DNA of 64,000 bases from Vibrio bivalvicida (lineage in GTDB: Bacteria; Pseudomonadota; Gammaproteobacteria; Enterobacterales; Vibrionaceae): positions 32,035 to 96,034 of the forward strand of contig NZ_LLEI02000019.1 in assembly GCF_001399455.2 (NCBI RefSeq), given 5' to 3'. The position numbers and the translations under genes are program-made. This document shows positions 18,806 through 29,117 of the stretch, piece by piece. The notes beneath the pieces were generated by a model. That model did not search any database. It was not told the origin of the DNA and worked only from the letters and a program-made list of their open reading frames with translations. Position 1 is the first letter of the stretch. Every line of letters starts with the position of its first letter.

Positions 18806-19363
18806 GTGATTAACGAAATCAAACAAGACGCTCAAGAGCGCATGGATAAAAGCGTAGAAGCGCTAAAAAACAACCTTTCTAAAGTTCGCACAGGCCGTGC
18901 ACACCCAAGTCTACTGTCTGGAATCTCTGTGGAGTACTACGGTGCGCCAACGCCTCTAAACCAGGTTGCGAACGTAGTCGCTGAAGATGCTCGTACACTG
19001 GCAATCACGGTATTTGATAAAGAGCTAACACAAAAAGTTGAAAAAGCGATCATGATGTCTGACCTAGGTCTAAACCCTATGTCCGCTGGTACTATCATTC
19101 GTGTACCACTTCCACCGCTAACGGAAGAGCGTCGTAAAGACCTAGTTAAAATCGTACGTGGTGAAGCTGAAGGCGGCCGTGTTGCGATTCGTAACATTCG
19201 TCGTGACGCTAACGGTGATCTCAAAACGCTACTAAAAGACAAAGAAATTTCTGAAGACGAAGATCGTAAAGGTCAAGAAGAGATTCAGAAAATTACTGAT
19301 GCAGCTGTGAAACAAGTTGATGAAGTGTTAGCAGCGAAAGAAAAAGAGTTGATGGAAGTCTAA
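18806..19363 (+). CDS. frr: Ribosome recycling factor (GTG start)
   Basis: RRF splits post-termination ribosomes with EF-G. The 185-residue product carries [12 protein letters not shown] near residues 27-38 and [13 protein letters not shown] near 101-113, and matches the family length exactly. The start is GTG at 18806, after AAGGTGATATT; it gives [13 protein letters not shown], matching V. cholerae. A strong terminator follows. Confidence 0.97.
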   Translation: MINEIKQDAQERMDKSVEALKNNLSKVRTGRAHPSLLSGISVEYYGAPTPLNQVANVVAEDARTLAITVFDKELTQKVEKAIMMSDLGLNPMSAGTIIRVPLPPLTEERRKDLVKIVRGEAEGGRVAIRNIRRDANGDLKTLLKDKEISEDEDRKGQEEIQKITDAAVKQVDEVLAAKEKELMEV

Positions 19364-19388
19364 TTCTCCATAAACTTTCTCAATAAAG

Positions 19389-19419
19389 AGCGCTGTGCTC
19401 GCAGCACAGCGCTTTTTTA
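19389..19419 (+). terminator. Rho-independent terminator after frr
   Basis: AGCGCTGTGCT (19389-19399) pairs perfectly with AGCACAGCGCT (19403-19413) around CGC, followed by six T. Confidence 0.92.
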
Positions 19420-19459
19420 TGCTACTCTCTGTCCCCTGCTGATTATTCATCAACGTCTT

Positions 19460-20215
19460 ATGCAAAACTCACAACTCTCTCCTGATTTACTCCCGAAACA
19501 TATCGCAATCATCATGGATGGCAATGGTCGTTGGGCCAAAGCACAAGGTAAGCCACGTGTCTTTGGGCATAAGAACGGTGTTGCTGCCGTACGTAAAACG
19601 ATTTCAACTTCTGCAAAGCTAGGTATCAAAGCCGTTACCTTGTTTGCGTTTAGCAGTGAAAACTGGCGACGACCTGAAGAGGAAGTCGGTGTGTTGATGG
19701 AGCTATTTATTACCGTACTTTCAACTGAAGTAAAAAAACTGCATAAGAACAACTTACGCTTACGTATTATTGGTGATACGTCGCGCTTTAACGAGCGTTT
19801 GCAAAAGAAGATTGCACAGGCTGAAGCTTTGACCGAAGGCAATTCAGGCATGGTCATCAATATCGCAGCTAATTATGGCGGTAAGTGGGATATTATGCAG
19901 GCGACGAAAGCAATTTCAGCTAAGGTTGCCGCAGGTGAGTTGAATCAAGATGATATTAGCGAAGAGCTAATCACCAAGCATCTCACTATGGCAGATTTAC
20001 CTGAAGTTGATTTGATGATTCGAACCAGTGGAGAATGCCGCATCAGTAACTTTATGTTGTGGCAGATGGCTTACGCTGAAATGTACTTCACTCCGATTTA
20101 CTGGCCAGAGTTCGATGAAAATAGCTTGATTGAAGCCGTAACTTGGTTTGTAAACCGTGAGCGCCGTTTTGGTTGCACAGGTGAACAAGTTAAAGCTCTG
20201 ATGGAAAGCGAATAA
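19460..20215 (+). CDS. uppS: Undecaprenyl diphosphate synthase
   Basis: UppS adds eight isopentenyl units in cis to farnesyl diphosphate, making the C55 carrier for peptidoglycan and O-antigen. The 251-residue protein has the catalytic IMDGNGRWA (Asp20), the LFAFSSENW block near residues 61-69 and the C-terminal signature [10 protein letters not shown] with RISNFMLWQ. cdsA follows after 11 bases. It opens a long plus-strand run of envelope genes. Confidence 0.97.
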   Translation: MQNSQLSPDLLPKHIAIIMDGNGRWAKAQGKPRVFGHKNGVAAVRKTISTSAKLGIKAVTLFAFSSENWRRPEEEVGVLMELFITVLSTEVKKLHKNNLRLRIIGDTSRFNERLQKKIAQAEALTEGNSGMVINIAANYGGKWDIMQATKAISAKVAAGELNQDDISEELITKHLTMADLPEVDLMIRTSGECRISNFMLWQMAYAEMYFTPIYWPEFDENSLIEAVTWFVNRERRFGCTGEQVKALMESE

Positions 20216-20226
20216 AGGATCAAAGC

Positions 20227-21069
20227 TTGAAACAAAGAATTATAACGGCGCTTATCTTAGCGCCATTGGTAATATTAGGCATATTCAAACTTTCTCTACC
20301 TATGTTTATGGTCGCGATTGGCGCCGTAACGCTGATCGGGTTCTGGGAATGGACTCAATTTGTTGATACATCGTCACGGATGTTCGCCCTGATTCCTACA
20401 GTGTTAGTCAGTGCTGTTACGGTATGGCTTGTACCGTCCGATACATTGAACCTAAATTTGGTCACCCAACCGCATTATATTATTCTAGGGATCGGTTGTA
20501 TTTGGTGGTTAGTCGCGAGCGCACTTGCCATTACTTATCCTAAATCTTCTTCTCTATGGCAAAGTTCTAACTTTTTGCGTTATGGGTTCGGCATTTTAAC
20601 TCTATTGCCATTCTTCTGGAGTGTGCTTCTTCTGCGTGCAGAAGGCATCGATGCAGACCCTTATCACGGTGCTAAACTGGTCCTGTACGTTTGCTTCATT
20701 GTTTGGGCTGCAGATAGTGGTGCCTACTTCGCGGGTAAGAGCATGGGCAAGAATAAGATGGCTCCATACGTTAGCCCAAATAAGACTATAGAAGGCCTAA
20801 TTGGCGGAATTATTACTGCAATCCTAGTCGGCTGGGGAACGGCATTCTGGTTTGATATTCAATTTGCTAGCGGGTTTATTATGGTTGGTATCACTCTGGT
20901 GACGGTAGTGATTTCAGTGCTTGGTGATCTGGTTGAGAGCATGTTCAAGCGCGTAGCTGGTATAAAAGACAGTAGCAACATTATTCCAGGGCATGGCGGT
21001 GTACTTGACCGTATAGACAGTTTGACTGCCGCTTTCCCTGTGTTTGCATTCCTCTACTTCACATTTTAA
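20227..21069 (+). CDS. cdsA: Phosphatidate cytidylyltransferase (TTG start)
   Basis: CdsA activates phosphatidic acid with CTP to CDP-diacylglycerol, the branch point of phospholipid synthesis, in the inner membrane. The 280-residue protein is very hydrophobic, with several membrane segments, and ends with the family signature SVLGDLVESMFKRVAGIKDS then NIIPGHGGVLDRIDS. The start is TTG at 20227, after AAGGATCAAAGC, giving MKQRIITAL as in E. coli-type CdsA. A small UUCG hairpin follows. Confidence 0.95.
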   Translation: MKQRIITALILAPLVILGIFKLSLPMFMVAIGAVTLIGFWEWTQFVDTSSRMFALIPTVLVSAVTVWLVPSDTLNLNLVTQPHYIILGIGCIWWLVASALAITYPKSSSLWQSSNFLRYGFGILTLLPFFWSVLLLRAEGIDADPYHGAKLVLYVCFIVWAADSGAYFAGKSMGKNKMAPYVSPNKTIEGLIGGIITAILVGWGTAFWFDIQFASGFIMVGITLVTVVISVLGDLVESMFKRVAGIKDSSNIIPGHGGVLDRIDSLTAAFPVFAFLYFTF

Positions 21070-21087
21070 GGCAAGCTTCGGCTTGCC
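21070..21087 (+). other. GGCAAGC-TTCG-GCTTGCC hairpin between cdsA and dxr
   Basis: A perfect 7-bp stem capped by a very stable TTCG tetraloop directly follows the cdsA stop. There is no T-run, so it looks like an mRNA-stabilising or processing hairpin and not a terminator. Confidence 0.6.
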
Positions 21088-21110
21088 CTATTCATTAATG
21101 GTTTGTTGCT

Positions 21111-22319
21111 ATGCGTAAGTTAACGATTTTAGGTGCGACTGGCTCAATTGGAGCAAGCACGTTCAAAGTCATTGAGCAAAACCCTGCAAAGTTCTCAGTA
21201 GTAGCGCTTGCTGCCGGGCAGAACGTCGACAAAATGCGTCAGCTGTGTCAGAAGTGGCAGCCTAAGTATGCAGTCATGGTTGATGAACAAGCTGCACTGA
21301 AACTAAAAGCTCAGTTAATCGAACTAAAAATTGGTACCGAAGTGAGAGCCGGTGTTGATGCCATGTGTGAGATTTCATCTTGCGATGAGGTTGATACCGT
21401 TATGGCAGCAATTGTTGGTGCTGCGGGTCTATTACCAACCATGGCGGCAGTAAAAGCAGGTAAACGCGTGCTGCTTGCAAACAAAGAAGCGCTGGTAATG
21501 TCTGGGCAACTGTTTATCGATGCGGTTGAAGAATATGGCGCTGAACTTCTCCCTGTAGACAGCGAGCATAATGCTATTTTTCAGTGTTTACCTAGTGAGG
21601 TACAAACTCATTTAGGCCGCTGTGATCTTACGCAACATGGGATTTCCAATATACTACTGACTGGCTCTGGTGGTCCTTTCCGCTACAGCGATATCAGCGC
21701 TTTAAGCGAAGTAACCCCGGAGCAAGCCATTGCTCACCCTAATTGGTCAATGGGGCCAAAGATTTCTGTTGACTCTGCGACCATGATGAACAAAGGGTTG
21801 GAGTATATTGAAGCGAAATGGTTGTTTAACACCTCTCGTGATCAGCTAAAAGTGCTCATTCACCCTCAATCAGTTATCCATTCTATGGTCCAATATCGAG
21901 ATGGCTCCGTGTTGGCGCAAATGGGCGAGCCCGATATGGCAACACCAATCGCATTAACCCTGTCTTATCCAGAGAGAGTTAAGGCAGGTGTCGCACCACT
22001 CGACTTTACTAAGGTAGGGGAGCTGACCTTTCTTGAGCCTGATCTTGCTCGTTACCCGTGCCTTAAGCTTGCGATTGACGCGTGTTACGAAGGGCAGCAT
22101 GCAACCACTCTACTTAATGCAGCTAATGAAATTGCAGTCGATGCCTTTTTGAGTCATCGACTTAAGTTTACTGATATTGCAATAGTAAACGAACAAGTAG
22201 TTAGTAAACTTTGCGCCTCAGTCAGTCAGTCACATTGTGCTGACTTGGAAAGTATTCTTGAGCTAGATAGAATAGCAAGAGAGTTAGCAGCCAATATCAT
22301 AAGTGGACGTACACTATGA
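21111..22319 (+). CDS. dxr: 1-deoxy-D-xylulose 5-phosphate reductoisomerase
   Basis: Dxr (IspC) converts DXP to methylerythritol phosphate with NADPH, the committed step of bacterial isoprenoid synthesis, which feeds UppS. The 402-residue protein starts with the NADPH-binding [10 protein letters not shown] near residues 8-17 and has the metal/substrate site [10 protein letters not shown] near residue 152 and the SGGPFR and [12 protein letters not shown] motifs. Its TGA overlaps the rseP ATG (ATGA). Confidence 0.97.
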   Translation: MRKLTILGATGSIGASTFKVIEQNPAKFSVVALAAGQNVDKMRQLCQKWQPKYAVMVDEQAALKLKAQLIELKIGTEVRAGVDAMCEISSCDEVDTVMAAIVGAAGLLPTMAAVKAGKRVLLANKEALVMSGQLFIDAVEEYGAELLPVDSEHNAIFQCLPSEVQTHLGRCDLTQHGISNILLTGSGGPFRYSDISALSEVTPEQAIAHPNWSMGPKISVDSATMMNKGLEYIEAKWLFNTSRDQLKVLIHPQSVIHSMVQYRDGSVLAQMGEPDMATPIALTLSYPERVKAGVAPLDFTKVGELTFLEPDLARYPCLKLAIDACYEGQHATTLLNAANEIAVDAFLSHRLKFTDIAIVNEQVVSKLCASVSQSHCADLESILELDRIARELAANIISGRTL

Positions 22320-23674
22320 CGGGTATCATCTGGAATTTTGTTTCCTTTATTATTGCACTCGGCATTTTAGTCGCAGTACATGAATTCGGCCATTTTTGGG
22401 TAGCGCGTCGATGTGGCGTTCGAGTTGAAAAGTTCTCGATTGGTTTTGGTAAATCAATTTGGAGTAAAGTCGGCAAGGATGGCACAGAGTACAGCATTTC
22501 TGTCATCCCTCTAGGCGGCTATGTGAAAATGCTCGATGGTCGACTAGACGAGCTGGCTGAAGGTGAGCATGAGTTTGCTTTTGACCGTAAGCCACTTTGG
22601 AAGCGAACGGCGATTGTTGCTGCCGGTCCCATTTTCAATTTCTTGTTTGCGGTATTTGCTTACTGGTTAGTATTCCTAATTGGCGTTCCTGCGGTTAAAC
22701 CAGTTGTTGGTCAAGTTACGCCTTACTCTATTGCTGCCGAAGCGGGATTGGAGCCGGGAATGGAACTTAAAGCCGTTTCCGGCGTCAAAACTGCGGATTG
22801 GGAATCGGTCAATATGGGGCTCATTTCTCATATTGGTGATAATCAGTTAACCATGACTGTTGCTCCTGCAGAGGGGGTGGGAATAGAGCAAACTAAGTAT
22901 TTTGACTTAACGAATTGGAACTTTGACCCAGAGAAAGAGTCTGCTATGTCAGCCTTGGGCTTTGTTCCATTTACACCGCCAGTGACAGCCAAGCTGACTA
23001 ATGTGTCAGAAGGTGGGGCTGGTGAGCGGGCTGGTTTAAAAGTAGGTGATTTACTGACCAAGGTTGATGGTGTTGAGATCGGCCAATGGCAGCAGGTGGT
23101 AGAAAGCATTCACAAAAGCCCAAACAAGCCATTGAACCTTGAAGTGGAGCGTGATGGAGAGCTTTTATCATTAGTGATTACACCTGATAGCCGTGAGCTA
23201 TCCAATCAACGAGTGATAGGTTTTGCTGGAATTACACCTGAGGTCGCAGAATGGCCAGAAAATTATCGCTTCGATCTGCAATTTGGTGTAATTGAATCAG
23301 TCGGAAAGGCGGTTGAAAAAACAGGCCAGGTCATTGACTTAACCATTAGCATGTTGAAAAAACTGATTGTTGGTGATGTTGGTCTTAATAACTTGAGTGG
23401 GCCTATTTCGATCGCGAAAGGAGCCGGGACAACAGCCGATTATGGCTTAGTCTACTTCCTAGGGTTCCTTGCATTAATCAGTGTGAACTTAGGGATTATT
23501 AACCTTGTACCGTTGCCAATGTTGGACGGCGGACATTTATTGTTTTTTGCTATTGAGGCTGTAATAAGACGCCCAGTTCCAGAAAAGTTTCAGGAAATGG
23601 GTTACCGTGTGGGCGGTGCAATTATCTTCTCTCTTATGGCAGTGGCAATTTTCAATGATTTTGCTCGTCTATAA
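22316..23674 (+). CDS. rseP: Site-2 intramembrane protease RseP
   Basis: RseP cuts RseA within the membrane after DegS, releasing sigma-E in envelope stress, and also clears signal peptides. The 452-residue protein has the zinc motif HEFGH at residues 22-26 in the first helix, two PDZ domains between about residues 115 and 310, and the third zinc ligand Asp404 in PMLDGGH near the C-terminus. It starts within the dxr stop codon, so the two are translationally coupled. bamA follows 37 bases later. Confidence 0.97.
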   Translation: MTGIIWNFVSFIIALGILVAVHEFGHFWVARRCGVRVEKFSIGFGKSIWSKVGKDGTEYSISVIPLGGYVKMLDGRLDELAEGEHEFAFDRKPLWKRTAIVAAGPIFNFLFAVFAYWLVFLIGVPAVKPVVGQVTPYSIAAEAGLEPGMELKAVSGVKTADWESVNMGLISHIGDNQLTMTVAPAEGVGIEQTKYFDLTNWNFDPEKESAMSALGFVPFTPPVTAKLTNVSEGGAGERAGLKVGDLLTKVDGVEIGQWQQVVESIHKSPNKPLNLEVERDGELLSLVITPDSRELSNQRVIGFAGITPEVAEWPENYRFDLQFGVIESVGKAVEKTGQVIDLTISMLKKLIVGDVGLNNLSGPISIAKGAGTTADYGLVYFLGFLALISVNLGIINLVPLPMLDGGHLLFFAIEAVIRRPVPEKFQEMGYRVGGAIIFSLMAVAIFNDFARL

Positions 23675-23711
23675 CCGAGTAAAGGTTGAAGTAAGGAATA
23701 ACTAAAACAAA

Positions 23712-26123
23712 ATGGCGATGAAAAATATTCTGTTTGCGACCCTGTTAGCGACAAGCGTGAGCGCAAACGGTGCCGAGAACTTTGTAGTTCAAGATATTAA
23801 AATTGAAGGCTTACAACGTGTTGCACTGGGTGCGGCACTATTGAAAATGCCAGTACGAATTGGCGATACCGTAGGGAACCAAGATGTCTCTGAGATGATC
23901 CGAGCTTTATACGCTACGGGCAACTTTGAAGATATTAAAGTTCTACGCGACAACGATGTACTTGTTGTTCAAGTAAAAGAGCGTCCAACTATCGCGAGTA
24001 TTTCCTTCTCAGGGAACAAGGCGATTAAAGAAGAACAGCTGCAGCAAAACTTAGATGCTTCAGGTATTCGGATGGGTGAAGCTCTTGATCGTACAACGCT
24101 ATCAACGATTGAAAAAGGCCTTGAAGACTTCTACTACAGCGTTGGTAAATACAACGCGACGGTAAAAGCCGTTGTCACACCACTGCCACGTAACCGTAGT
24201 GACCTTAAGTTTGTCTTTACTGAAGGCGTGTCGGCGAAGATTAAACAGATCAACTTTATTGGCAACGAAACGTTCGCTGATGAAGAGCTAGTAAACCGTT
24301 TTGAGCTGAACGTTGATGTTGCCTGGTGGAACTTCCTTTCTGATGATAAGTATCAAAAGCAAGTCTTAGCAGGTGATATCGAAGCGCTAAAATCTTACTA
24401 TTTAGATCGTGGTTATCTGAAGTTTCAGATCGATTCTACTCAGGTTGCCATTTCACCCGATAAAAAAGGCGTTTATATCACCCTAGGGTTGAATGAAGGT
24501 CTGCCGTACACGGTCAAAGATGTCAAATTCCGTGGTGAGTTAATCGGTAAAGAACAAGAATTTGAAAAACTGGTGACGTTCGAAGCGGGGGAAACCTATA
24601 ACGGTTCAGCGGTCACTAGTTTAGAAGAGAATGTTAAGCGACTACTTGGTGAAGCGGGTTATGCTTACCCACAAGTGCGTACCATTCCTGAGTTTGATGA
24701 TGAGAACCAATCAGTTTCTTTGGTGGTGAATGTAGAAGCGGGTAAACGTATCTATGTCCGTGACATTCGTTTTGTCGGCAACAATGCAACTAAAGATGAA
24801 GTATTGCGCCGCGAAATGCGTCAAATGGAAGGCAGTTGGCTCAACTCGAAATCGATTGAAACAGGTAAAAATCGTCTTAACCGTTTAGGTTACTTTGAAA
24901 CGGTGGATGTACAAACCGTACGCGTACCTGGTAGTGAAGACCAAGTAGATTTGGTTTACAACGTTAAGGAAGCTAACTCAGGAAGTATCAACTTTGGTGT
25001 TGGCTACGGTACTGAATCAGGTATTAGTTTCCAAGTAGGTCTGCAGCAAGATAACTTCGCAGGTAGTGGTAACCGCGTTGGTATCAACGCGATGATGAAT
25101 GACTATCAGAAAAATGTCAGTTTAGACTACCGAGATCCATACTGGAATCTCGATGGTGTCAGTTTGGGTGGTAAGATCTTCTACAACGAATTCGAAGCGA
25201 AAGAAGCGAACATCGTTGACTATACCAACGAAAGTTATGGCGCGAGTCTGACATGGGGTTTCCCATTTGATGAACTTAACCGTTTCGAATTTGGTGTGGG
25301 TTTAACTCACAACAAGATTGGCAATGTACCGACTTACGATCAGGCCCAGCTGTTTGCCCAAAGTATTGGTCAGCCGAACGGTGATATTATTACCAACGAC
25401 TTTGATTTGAATGTGTCGTGGACGCGCAACAATTTGAACCGAGGTTACTTCCCAACAGCAGGTAACTATCAGCGTGCATTTGCTAAGGCAACCGTACCAA
25501 GTTCTGACGCACAATACTTTAAGCTGCAGTATGACGTTAGACAGTATGTGCCGTTAACTAAGAAGCATGAGTTTACCTTATTAATGCGTGGCCGCTTAGG
25601 TTACGGGAATGGTTACGGTAAGACAGATGGCAATGATAACTTGTTCCCATTCTACGAAAACTACTATGCAGGTGGCTTTACCACTTTGCGCGGTTTCCGC
25701 TCGAACAGTGCAGGTCCAAAAGCGGTCTACACAGTCAATGGTAATCCAAGCACTTGTAATACCGACTCTTGTTTGACAGCAACTGACGACTCGGTAGGTG
25801 GTAATGCTATCGCCCTAGCGAGTATGGAGCTTATCGTACCGACTCCATTTGCTTCTGACGATTTCAGAAGTCAGATTCGTACCAGTATGTTTGTCGATGC
25901 GGCAAGCGTGTGGGATACAGAGTTTGTTTACGACTCTAAATATACAGGTACTCGCTACTACAATGACTACTCTGATCCAATGAACTACCGTGCTTCATAC
26001 GGTGCAGCGCTGCAATGGATGTCTCCAATGGGGCCGCTAGTCTTCTCCGTTGCGAAACCAATTAAGTCTTATGAGGGTGATGACGAAGAATTCTTCACAT
26101 TCACCATCGGCAGAACCTTCTAA
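23712..26123 (+). CDS. bamA: Outer membrane protein assembly factor BamA
   Basis: BamA is the core of the BAM complex, which folds beta-barrels into the outer membrane. The 803-residue protein has a signal peptide ending near SANGAE (residue ~22), five POTRA domains to about residue 420 and a C-terminal 16-stranded barrel with the conserved loop-6 motif RGF (Arg660) and a terminal aromatic residue (GRTF). The ATG at 23712 was taken; a second ATG two codons later is possible. skp follows after 16 bases. Confidence 0.97.
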   Translation: MAMKNILFATLLATSVSANGAENFVVQDIKIEGLQRVALGAALLKMPVRIGDTVGNQDVSEMIRALYATGNFEDIKVLRDNDVLVVQVKERPTIASISFSGNKAIKEEQLQQNLDASGIRMGEALDRTTLSTIEKGLEDFYYSVGKYNATVKAVVTPLPRNRSDLKFVFTEGVSAKIKQINFIGNETFADEELVNRFELNVDVAWWNFLSDDKYQKQVLAGDIEALKSYYLDRGYLKFQIDSTQVAISPDKKGVYITLGLNEGLPYTVKDVKFRGELIGKEQEFEKLVTFEAGETYNGSAVTSLEENVKRLLGEAGYAYPQVRTIPEFDDENQSVSLVVNVEAGKRIYVRDIRFVGNNATKDEVLRREMRQMEGSWLNSKSIETGKNRLNRLGYFETVDVQTVRVPGSEDQVDLVYNVKEANSGSINFGVGYGTESGISFQVGLQQDNFAGSGNRVGINAMMNDYQKNVSLDYRDPYWNLDGVSLGGKIFYNEFEAKEANIVDYTNESYGASLTWGFPFDELNRFEFGVGLTHNKIGNVPTYDQAQLFAQSIGQPNGDIITNDFDLNVSWTRNNLNRGYFPTAGNYQRAFAKATVPSSDAQYFKLQYDVRQYVPLTKKHEFTLLMRGRLGYGNGYGKTDGNDNLFPFYENYYAGGFTTLRGFRSNSAGPKAVYTVNGNPSTCNTDSCLTATDDSVGGNAIALASMELIVPTPFASDDFRSQIRTSMFVDAASVWDTEFVYDSKYTGTRYYNDYSDPMNYRASYGAALQWMSPMGPLVFSVAKPIKSYEGDDEEFFTFTIGRTF

Positions 26124-26139
26124 TATAAAGGAAAATACA

Positions 26140-26649
26140 GTGAACAAAACTATTAAAGCGGCTGGTCTTGGCCTTCTAGTAATGACGTCTTCTTTTTTTG
26201 CCAACGCTGCTGAAGCTGCTCAGAAGATTGGTTACGTAAACACTGCTCAAGTATTTCAGGCTCTTCCTCAGCGTGAAGTGGTAGCGCAAAAACTTCAAGA
26301 TGAATTCAAAGATAAATCTTCTGAACTTCAGGCCATTCAGGCTAAAGGCAAGGGTAAGGTTGAAAAGCTCAAGCGCGATGGCGAGTTGATGAGCCAAGAC
26401 GATATCGACAAATTGCGTCTAGAGATTGGCCAACTAGAGAATGAACTGAAGCTAAAAGCGCAGTCTTTCGAAAAGCTAAGACAGCGTCGTCAAGCGGAAG
26501 AAGAGCAAAAGCTATTTAAAACTATTCAATCAGCAATCAATAAAGTAGCCGAGAAGCAAGGCTTCGATATGGTACTGGAGCAGCAAGCTGTGCGCTTTTC
26601 TAAACCAGAAAATGATATTTCTAAAGCTGTAATTGACTCACTAAAATAA
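26140..26649 (+). CDS. skp: Periplasmic chaperone Skp (OmpH), GTG start
   Basis: Skp holds unfolded outer-membrane proteins in the periplasm on their way to BamA. The product is 169 residues with a signal peptide ending ANAAEA, the conserved KIGYVNTAQVFQ segment and long charged coiled-coil helices forming the tentacles. I chose the GTG at 26140 because AAAGGAAA lies just before it and the protein then starts with a proper signal peptide; an earlier in-frame ATG at 26050 lies inside bamA. lpxD follows after 6 bases. Confidence 0.95.
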   Translation: MNKTIKAAGLGLLVMTSSFFANAAEAAQKIGYVNTAQVFQALPQREVVAQKLQDEFKDKSSELQAIQAKGKGKVEKLKRDGELMSQDDIDKLRLEIGQLENELKLKAQSFEKLRQRRQAEEEQKLFKTIQSAINKVAEKQGFDMVLEQQAVRFSKPENDISKAVIDSLK

Positions 26650-26655
26650 TTATTT

Positions 26656-27687
26656 ATGACGACTCTTTCTTTGGCTGAATTGGCCACGATTACTGGTGGA
26701 GAGCTACATGGTGATGCAACGGCTGTTGTCACCATGGTAGCACCAATGGACAGTGCACAGGATGGTCATGTTACTTTCCTGTCTAACCCTAAATACGCAA
26801 AGCATCTTGCTGAGTGTAAAGCGACACTTGTGATGGTTAAAGAGGCACAACGTGAGCTTTGCTCCGGTAATGTACTTGTCGTTGATGACCCTTACGTTGC
26901 ATTTGCTAAAGTGGCGCAAGCGCTCGACACTACGCCAGCCCCTGCTCAAGATATAGCCCCCTCAGCGGTCATTGCTGACAGTGCCCAATTGGGTGCCAAT
27001 GTTTCCGTTGGTGCTAATGCTGTGATTGAGTCGGGTGTTGAGCTAGGTGATAACGTTGTTATTGGCGCAGGCTGTTTTGTGGGTAAAAATGCCAAGCTTG
27101 GCAACAACACTAAGCTATGGTCGAATGTTTCGATTTACCATGAAGTGTCATTAGGCTCGGATTGTTTGGTGCAAGCAAATACCGTAATTGGCTCTGATGG
27201 TTTTGGTTATGCGAACGAAAAAGGTGAGTGGGTTAAGATCCCTCAGCTAGGTTCTGTGTGTATAGGTAATCGAGTTGAAATTGGCTCTTGTACGACCATT
27301 GACCGTGGTGCGCTTGATGACACCGTGATTGAAGACAATGTTATCCTTGATAACCAGCTTCAGATCGCCCATAACGTACACATCGGATATGGTACAGCCA
27401 TCGCGGGTGCTACGATTATCGCAGGCAGTACTAAGATAGGCAAATACTGTATTATTGGTGGTGGTGCTGTGATCAACGGTCACATTGAGATTACCGATGG
27501 CGTGACAATTACAGGTATGGGTATGGTCATGCGCAGCATCGAAGAGAAAGGTATGTACTCTTCTGGCATCCCACTACAACCAAATAAAGAGTGGCGTAAA
27601 ACAGCAACTCGTGTGCATCGTATTGATGACATGAATAAGCGCCTAAAAGCGGTAGAAAAGCTGCTAGAGAACGACAAAGACGCCTAA
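26656..27687 (+). CDS. lpxD: UDP-3-O-(3-hydroxyacyl)glucosamine N-acyltransferase
   Basis: LpxD adds the second hydroxyacyl chain in lipid A synthesis. The 343-residue product has an N-terminal uridine-binding domain of about 100 residues, then a left-handed beta-helix of hexapeptide repeats ([20 protein letters not shown] type), the catalytic histidine in [10 protein letters not shown] near residue 240, and a C-terminal helix. It lies in the conserved skp-lpxD-fabZ-lpxA-lpxB order. A hairpin terminator follows, and fabZ has its own -10. Confidence 0.97.
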   Translation: MTTLSLAELATITGGELHGDATAVVTMVAPMDSAQDGHVTFLSNPKYAKHLAECKATLVMVKEAQRELCSGNVLVVDDPYVAFAKVAQALDTTPAPAQDIAPSAVIADSAQLGANVSVGANAVIESGVELGDNVVIGAGCFVGKNAKLGNNTKLWSNVSIYHEVSLGSDCLVQANTVIGSDGFGYANEKGEWVKIPQLGSVCIGNRVEIGSCTTIDRGALDDTVIEDNVILDNQLQIAHNVHIGYGTAIAGATIIAGSTKIGKYCIIGGGAVINGHIEITDGVTITGMGMVMRSIEEKGMYSSGIPLQPNKEWRKTATRVHRIDDMNKRLKAVEKLLENDKDA

Positions 27688-27701
27688 CTCTAACATGGTT
27701 C

Positions 27702-27731
27702 AAAAAGGCTCGCGTATTGCGGGTCTTTTTC
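27702..27731 (+). terminator. Terminator between lpxD and fabZ
   Basis: AAAAGGCTCGC pairs with GCGGGTCTTTT (two wobble pairs) around a short loop, ending in TTTTT at 27726-27730. Confidence 0.7.
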
Positions 27732-27734
27732 ATC

Positions 27735-27747
27735 TATAATGCCCGTC
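27735..27747 (+). promoter_or_regulatory. Candidate fabZ promoter (-10 TATAAT)
   Basis: A consensus TATAAT at 27735-27740 lies just after the lpxD terminator and about 45 bases before fabZ. No good -35 stands 16-18 bases upstream. Confidence 0.5.
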
Positions 27748-27783
27748 AGATACAAAATTAGCATTCAATATAGGAATATGACT

Positions 27784-28236
27784 TTGACTACTGAAAACAA
27801 AACGATGAACATCACTGAAATTCAGGAATTGTTGCCGCATCGCTACCCTTTCTTACTTATTGATCGTGTGATTGATTTCCAAGAAGAGAAATATCTAACG
27901 GCGATTAAGAATGTTTCAGTGAATGAGCCTCAGTTTACAGGTCATTTCCCACAACTACCTGTATTCCCGGGTGTACTGATCCTTGAAGCAATGGCTCAGG
28001 CAACTGGCTTATTGGCATTCAAATCATTCGGTGCTCCTTCAGACAACGAGCTATACTATTTCGCAAGTGTAGACGGTGCTAAGTTCCGTAAACCAGTGGT
28101 ACCAGGTGACCAACTGGTGATTGAAGTTGAATTCTTAAAAGAGCGCCGTGGTATTGCTGCATTCAAAGGCACAGCAAAAGTTGACGGCGAAGTAGTATGT
28201 TCTGCTGAACTAAAATGTGCTCGTCGAGAGTTTTAA
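27784..28236 (+). CDS. fabZ: 3-hydroxyacyl-ACP dehydratase FabZ
   Basis: FabZ dehydrates 3-hydroxyacyl-ACPs in fatty acid elongation and competes with LpxA for hydroxymyristoyl-ACP. The hot-dog-fold protein has [13 protein letters not shown], the catalytic histidine in [11 protein letters not shown], and the glutamate in LEAMAQ. Start choice: an ATG at 27778 is only 2 bases after TAGGA, whereas the TTG at 27784 is 8 bases after it and gives [10 protein letters not shown], like V. cholerae FabZ (150 residues). I prefer the TTG, but the ATG cannot be excluded. lpxA follows one base after the stop. Confidence 0.95.
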   Translation: MTTENKTMNITEIQELLPHRYPFLLIDRVIDFQEEKYLTAIKNVSVNEPQFTGHFPQLPVFPGVLILEAMAQATGLLAFKSFGAPSDNELYYFASVDGAKFRKPVVPGDQLVIEVEFLKERRGIAAFKGTAKVDGEVVCSAELKCARREF

Positions 28237-28237
28237 T

Positions 28238-29026
28238 ATGATTCATGAAACGGCTCAAATTCATCCTTCTGCTGTCATTGAAGGTGATGTAAAAATCGCA
28301 GCTAATGTGACTGTTGGTCCATTCACCTATATCTCGGGAACGATAGAGATCGGTGAAGGTACTGAAGTGATGTCACATGTTGTGATCAAAGGTCATACAA
28401 CCATCGGTAAAGACAATCGTATTTTCCCCCATGCTGTGATAGGTGAAGAAAACCAAGACAAGAAATATGGTGGCGAACAGACAACAGTAGTGATCGGTGA
28501 TCGCAACGTAATCCGCGAAGCGGTACAAATCCACCGTGGCACCACTCAAGATAAAGCAACAACCGTGATTGGTAATGATAATCTGCTGTGTGTTAATGCA
28601 CACATCGCCCATGACGTTATTGTTGGTAACCATACTCACGTTGGCAACAATGCTATCCTTGGTGGTCACGTTACCCTTGGTGACTATGCCGGTGTTATGG
28701 CTCTTTCAGCGATTCACCCGTTCTGTAATATCGGTGCTTACTCATACACTGGCGGCTGCTCTGCTGTTGTTCAAGACGTGCTTCCTTACGTACTTGCGCA
28801 AGGTAACCACGCCACACCGTTTGGCCTAAACCTAGTAGGTCTTAAGCGTAACGGTTTTGAGAAGCCAGAAATCCGTGCTTTGCAGAAAGCGTACAAAGAA
28901 ATTTACCGTTCGGGTAAAACGCTTGAAGACGCAAAAGCAAGCCTAGTTGAAATGGCAAAAGAGTTTGAATCAATCAAACCTATGCTAGAGATGTTAGAGA
29001 TTTCTGAGCGCGGTATTATTCGCTAA
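28238..29026 (+). CDS. lpxA: Acyl-ACP--UDP-N-acetylglucosamine O-acyltransferase
   Basis: LpxA catalyses the first lipid A step, adding a hydroxyacyl chain to UDP-GlcNAc. The product is 262 residues, the standard length, and is a left-handed beta-helix with hexapeptide repeats from residue ~5 to 180, then a helical C-terminus. The catalytic histidine lies in the NAHIAHDV segment. I took the ATG at 28238, which gives [14 protein letters not shown]; the longer frame from 28217 lies inside fabZ. A terminator follows before lpxB. Confidence 0.97.
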   Translation: MIHETAQIHPSAVIEGDVKIAANVTVGPFTYISGTIEIGEGTEVMSHVVIKGHTTIGKDNRIFPHAVIGEENQDKKYGGEQTTVVIGDRNVIREAVQIHRGTTQDKATTVIGNDNLLCVNAHIAHDVIVGNHTHVGNNAILGGHVTLGDYAGVMALSAIHPFCNIGAYSYTGGCSAVVQDVLPYVLAQGNHATPFGLNLVGLKRNGFEKPEIRALQKAYKEIYRSGKTLEDAKASLVEMAKEFESIKPMLEMLEISERGIIR

Positions 29027-29046
29027 TATCACTTGTGAAGCTGCAT

Positions 29047-29080
29047 AAAAGATCGCAATCTTACGGTTGCGGTCTTTTTT
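29047..29080 (+). terminator. Rho-independent terminator after lpxA
   Basis: AGATCGCAATC (29050-29060) pairs with GGTTGCGGTCT (29065-29075, two wobbles), followed by T-run 29075-29080. Confidence 0.82.
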
Positions 29081-29117
29081 ACTTTTTAAAGCAACAAATT
29101 AGGTAGGTCATTCAGCA

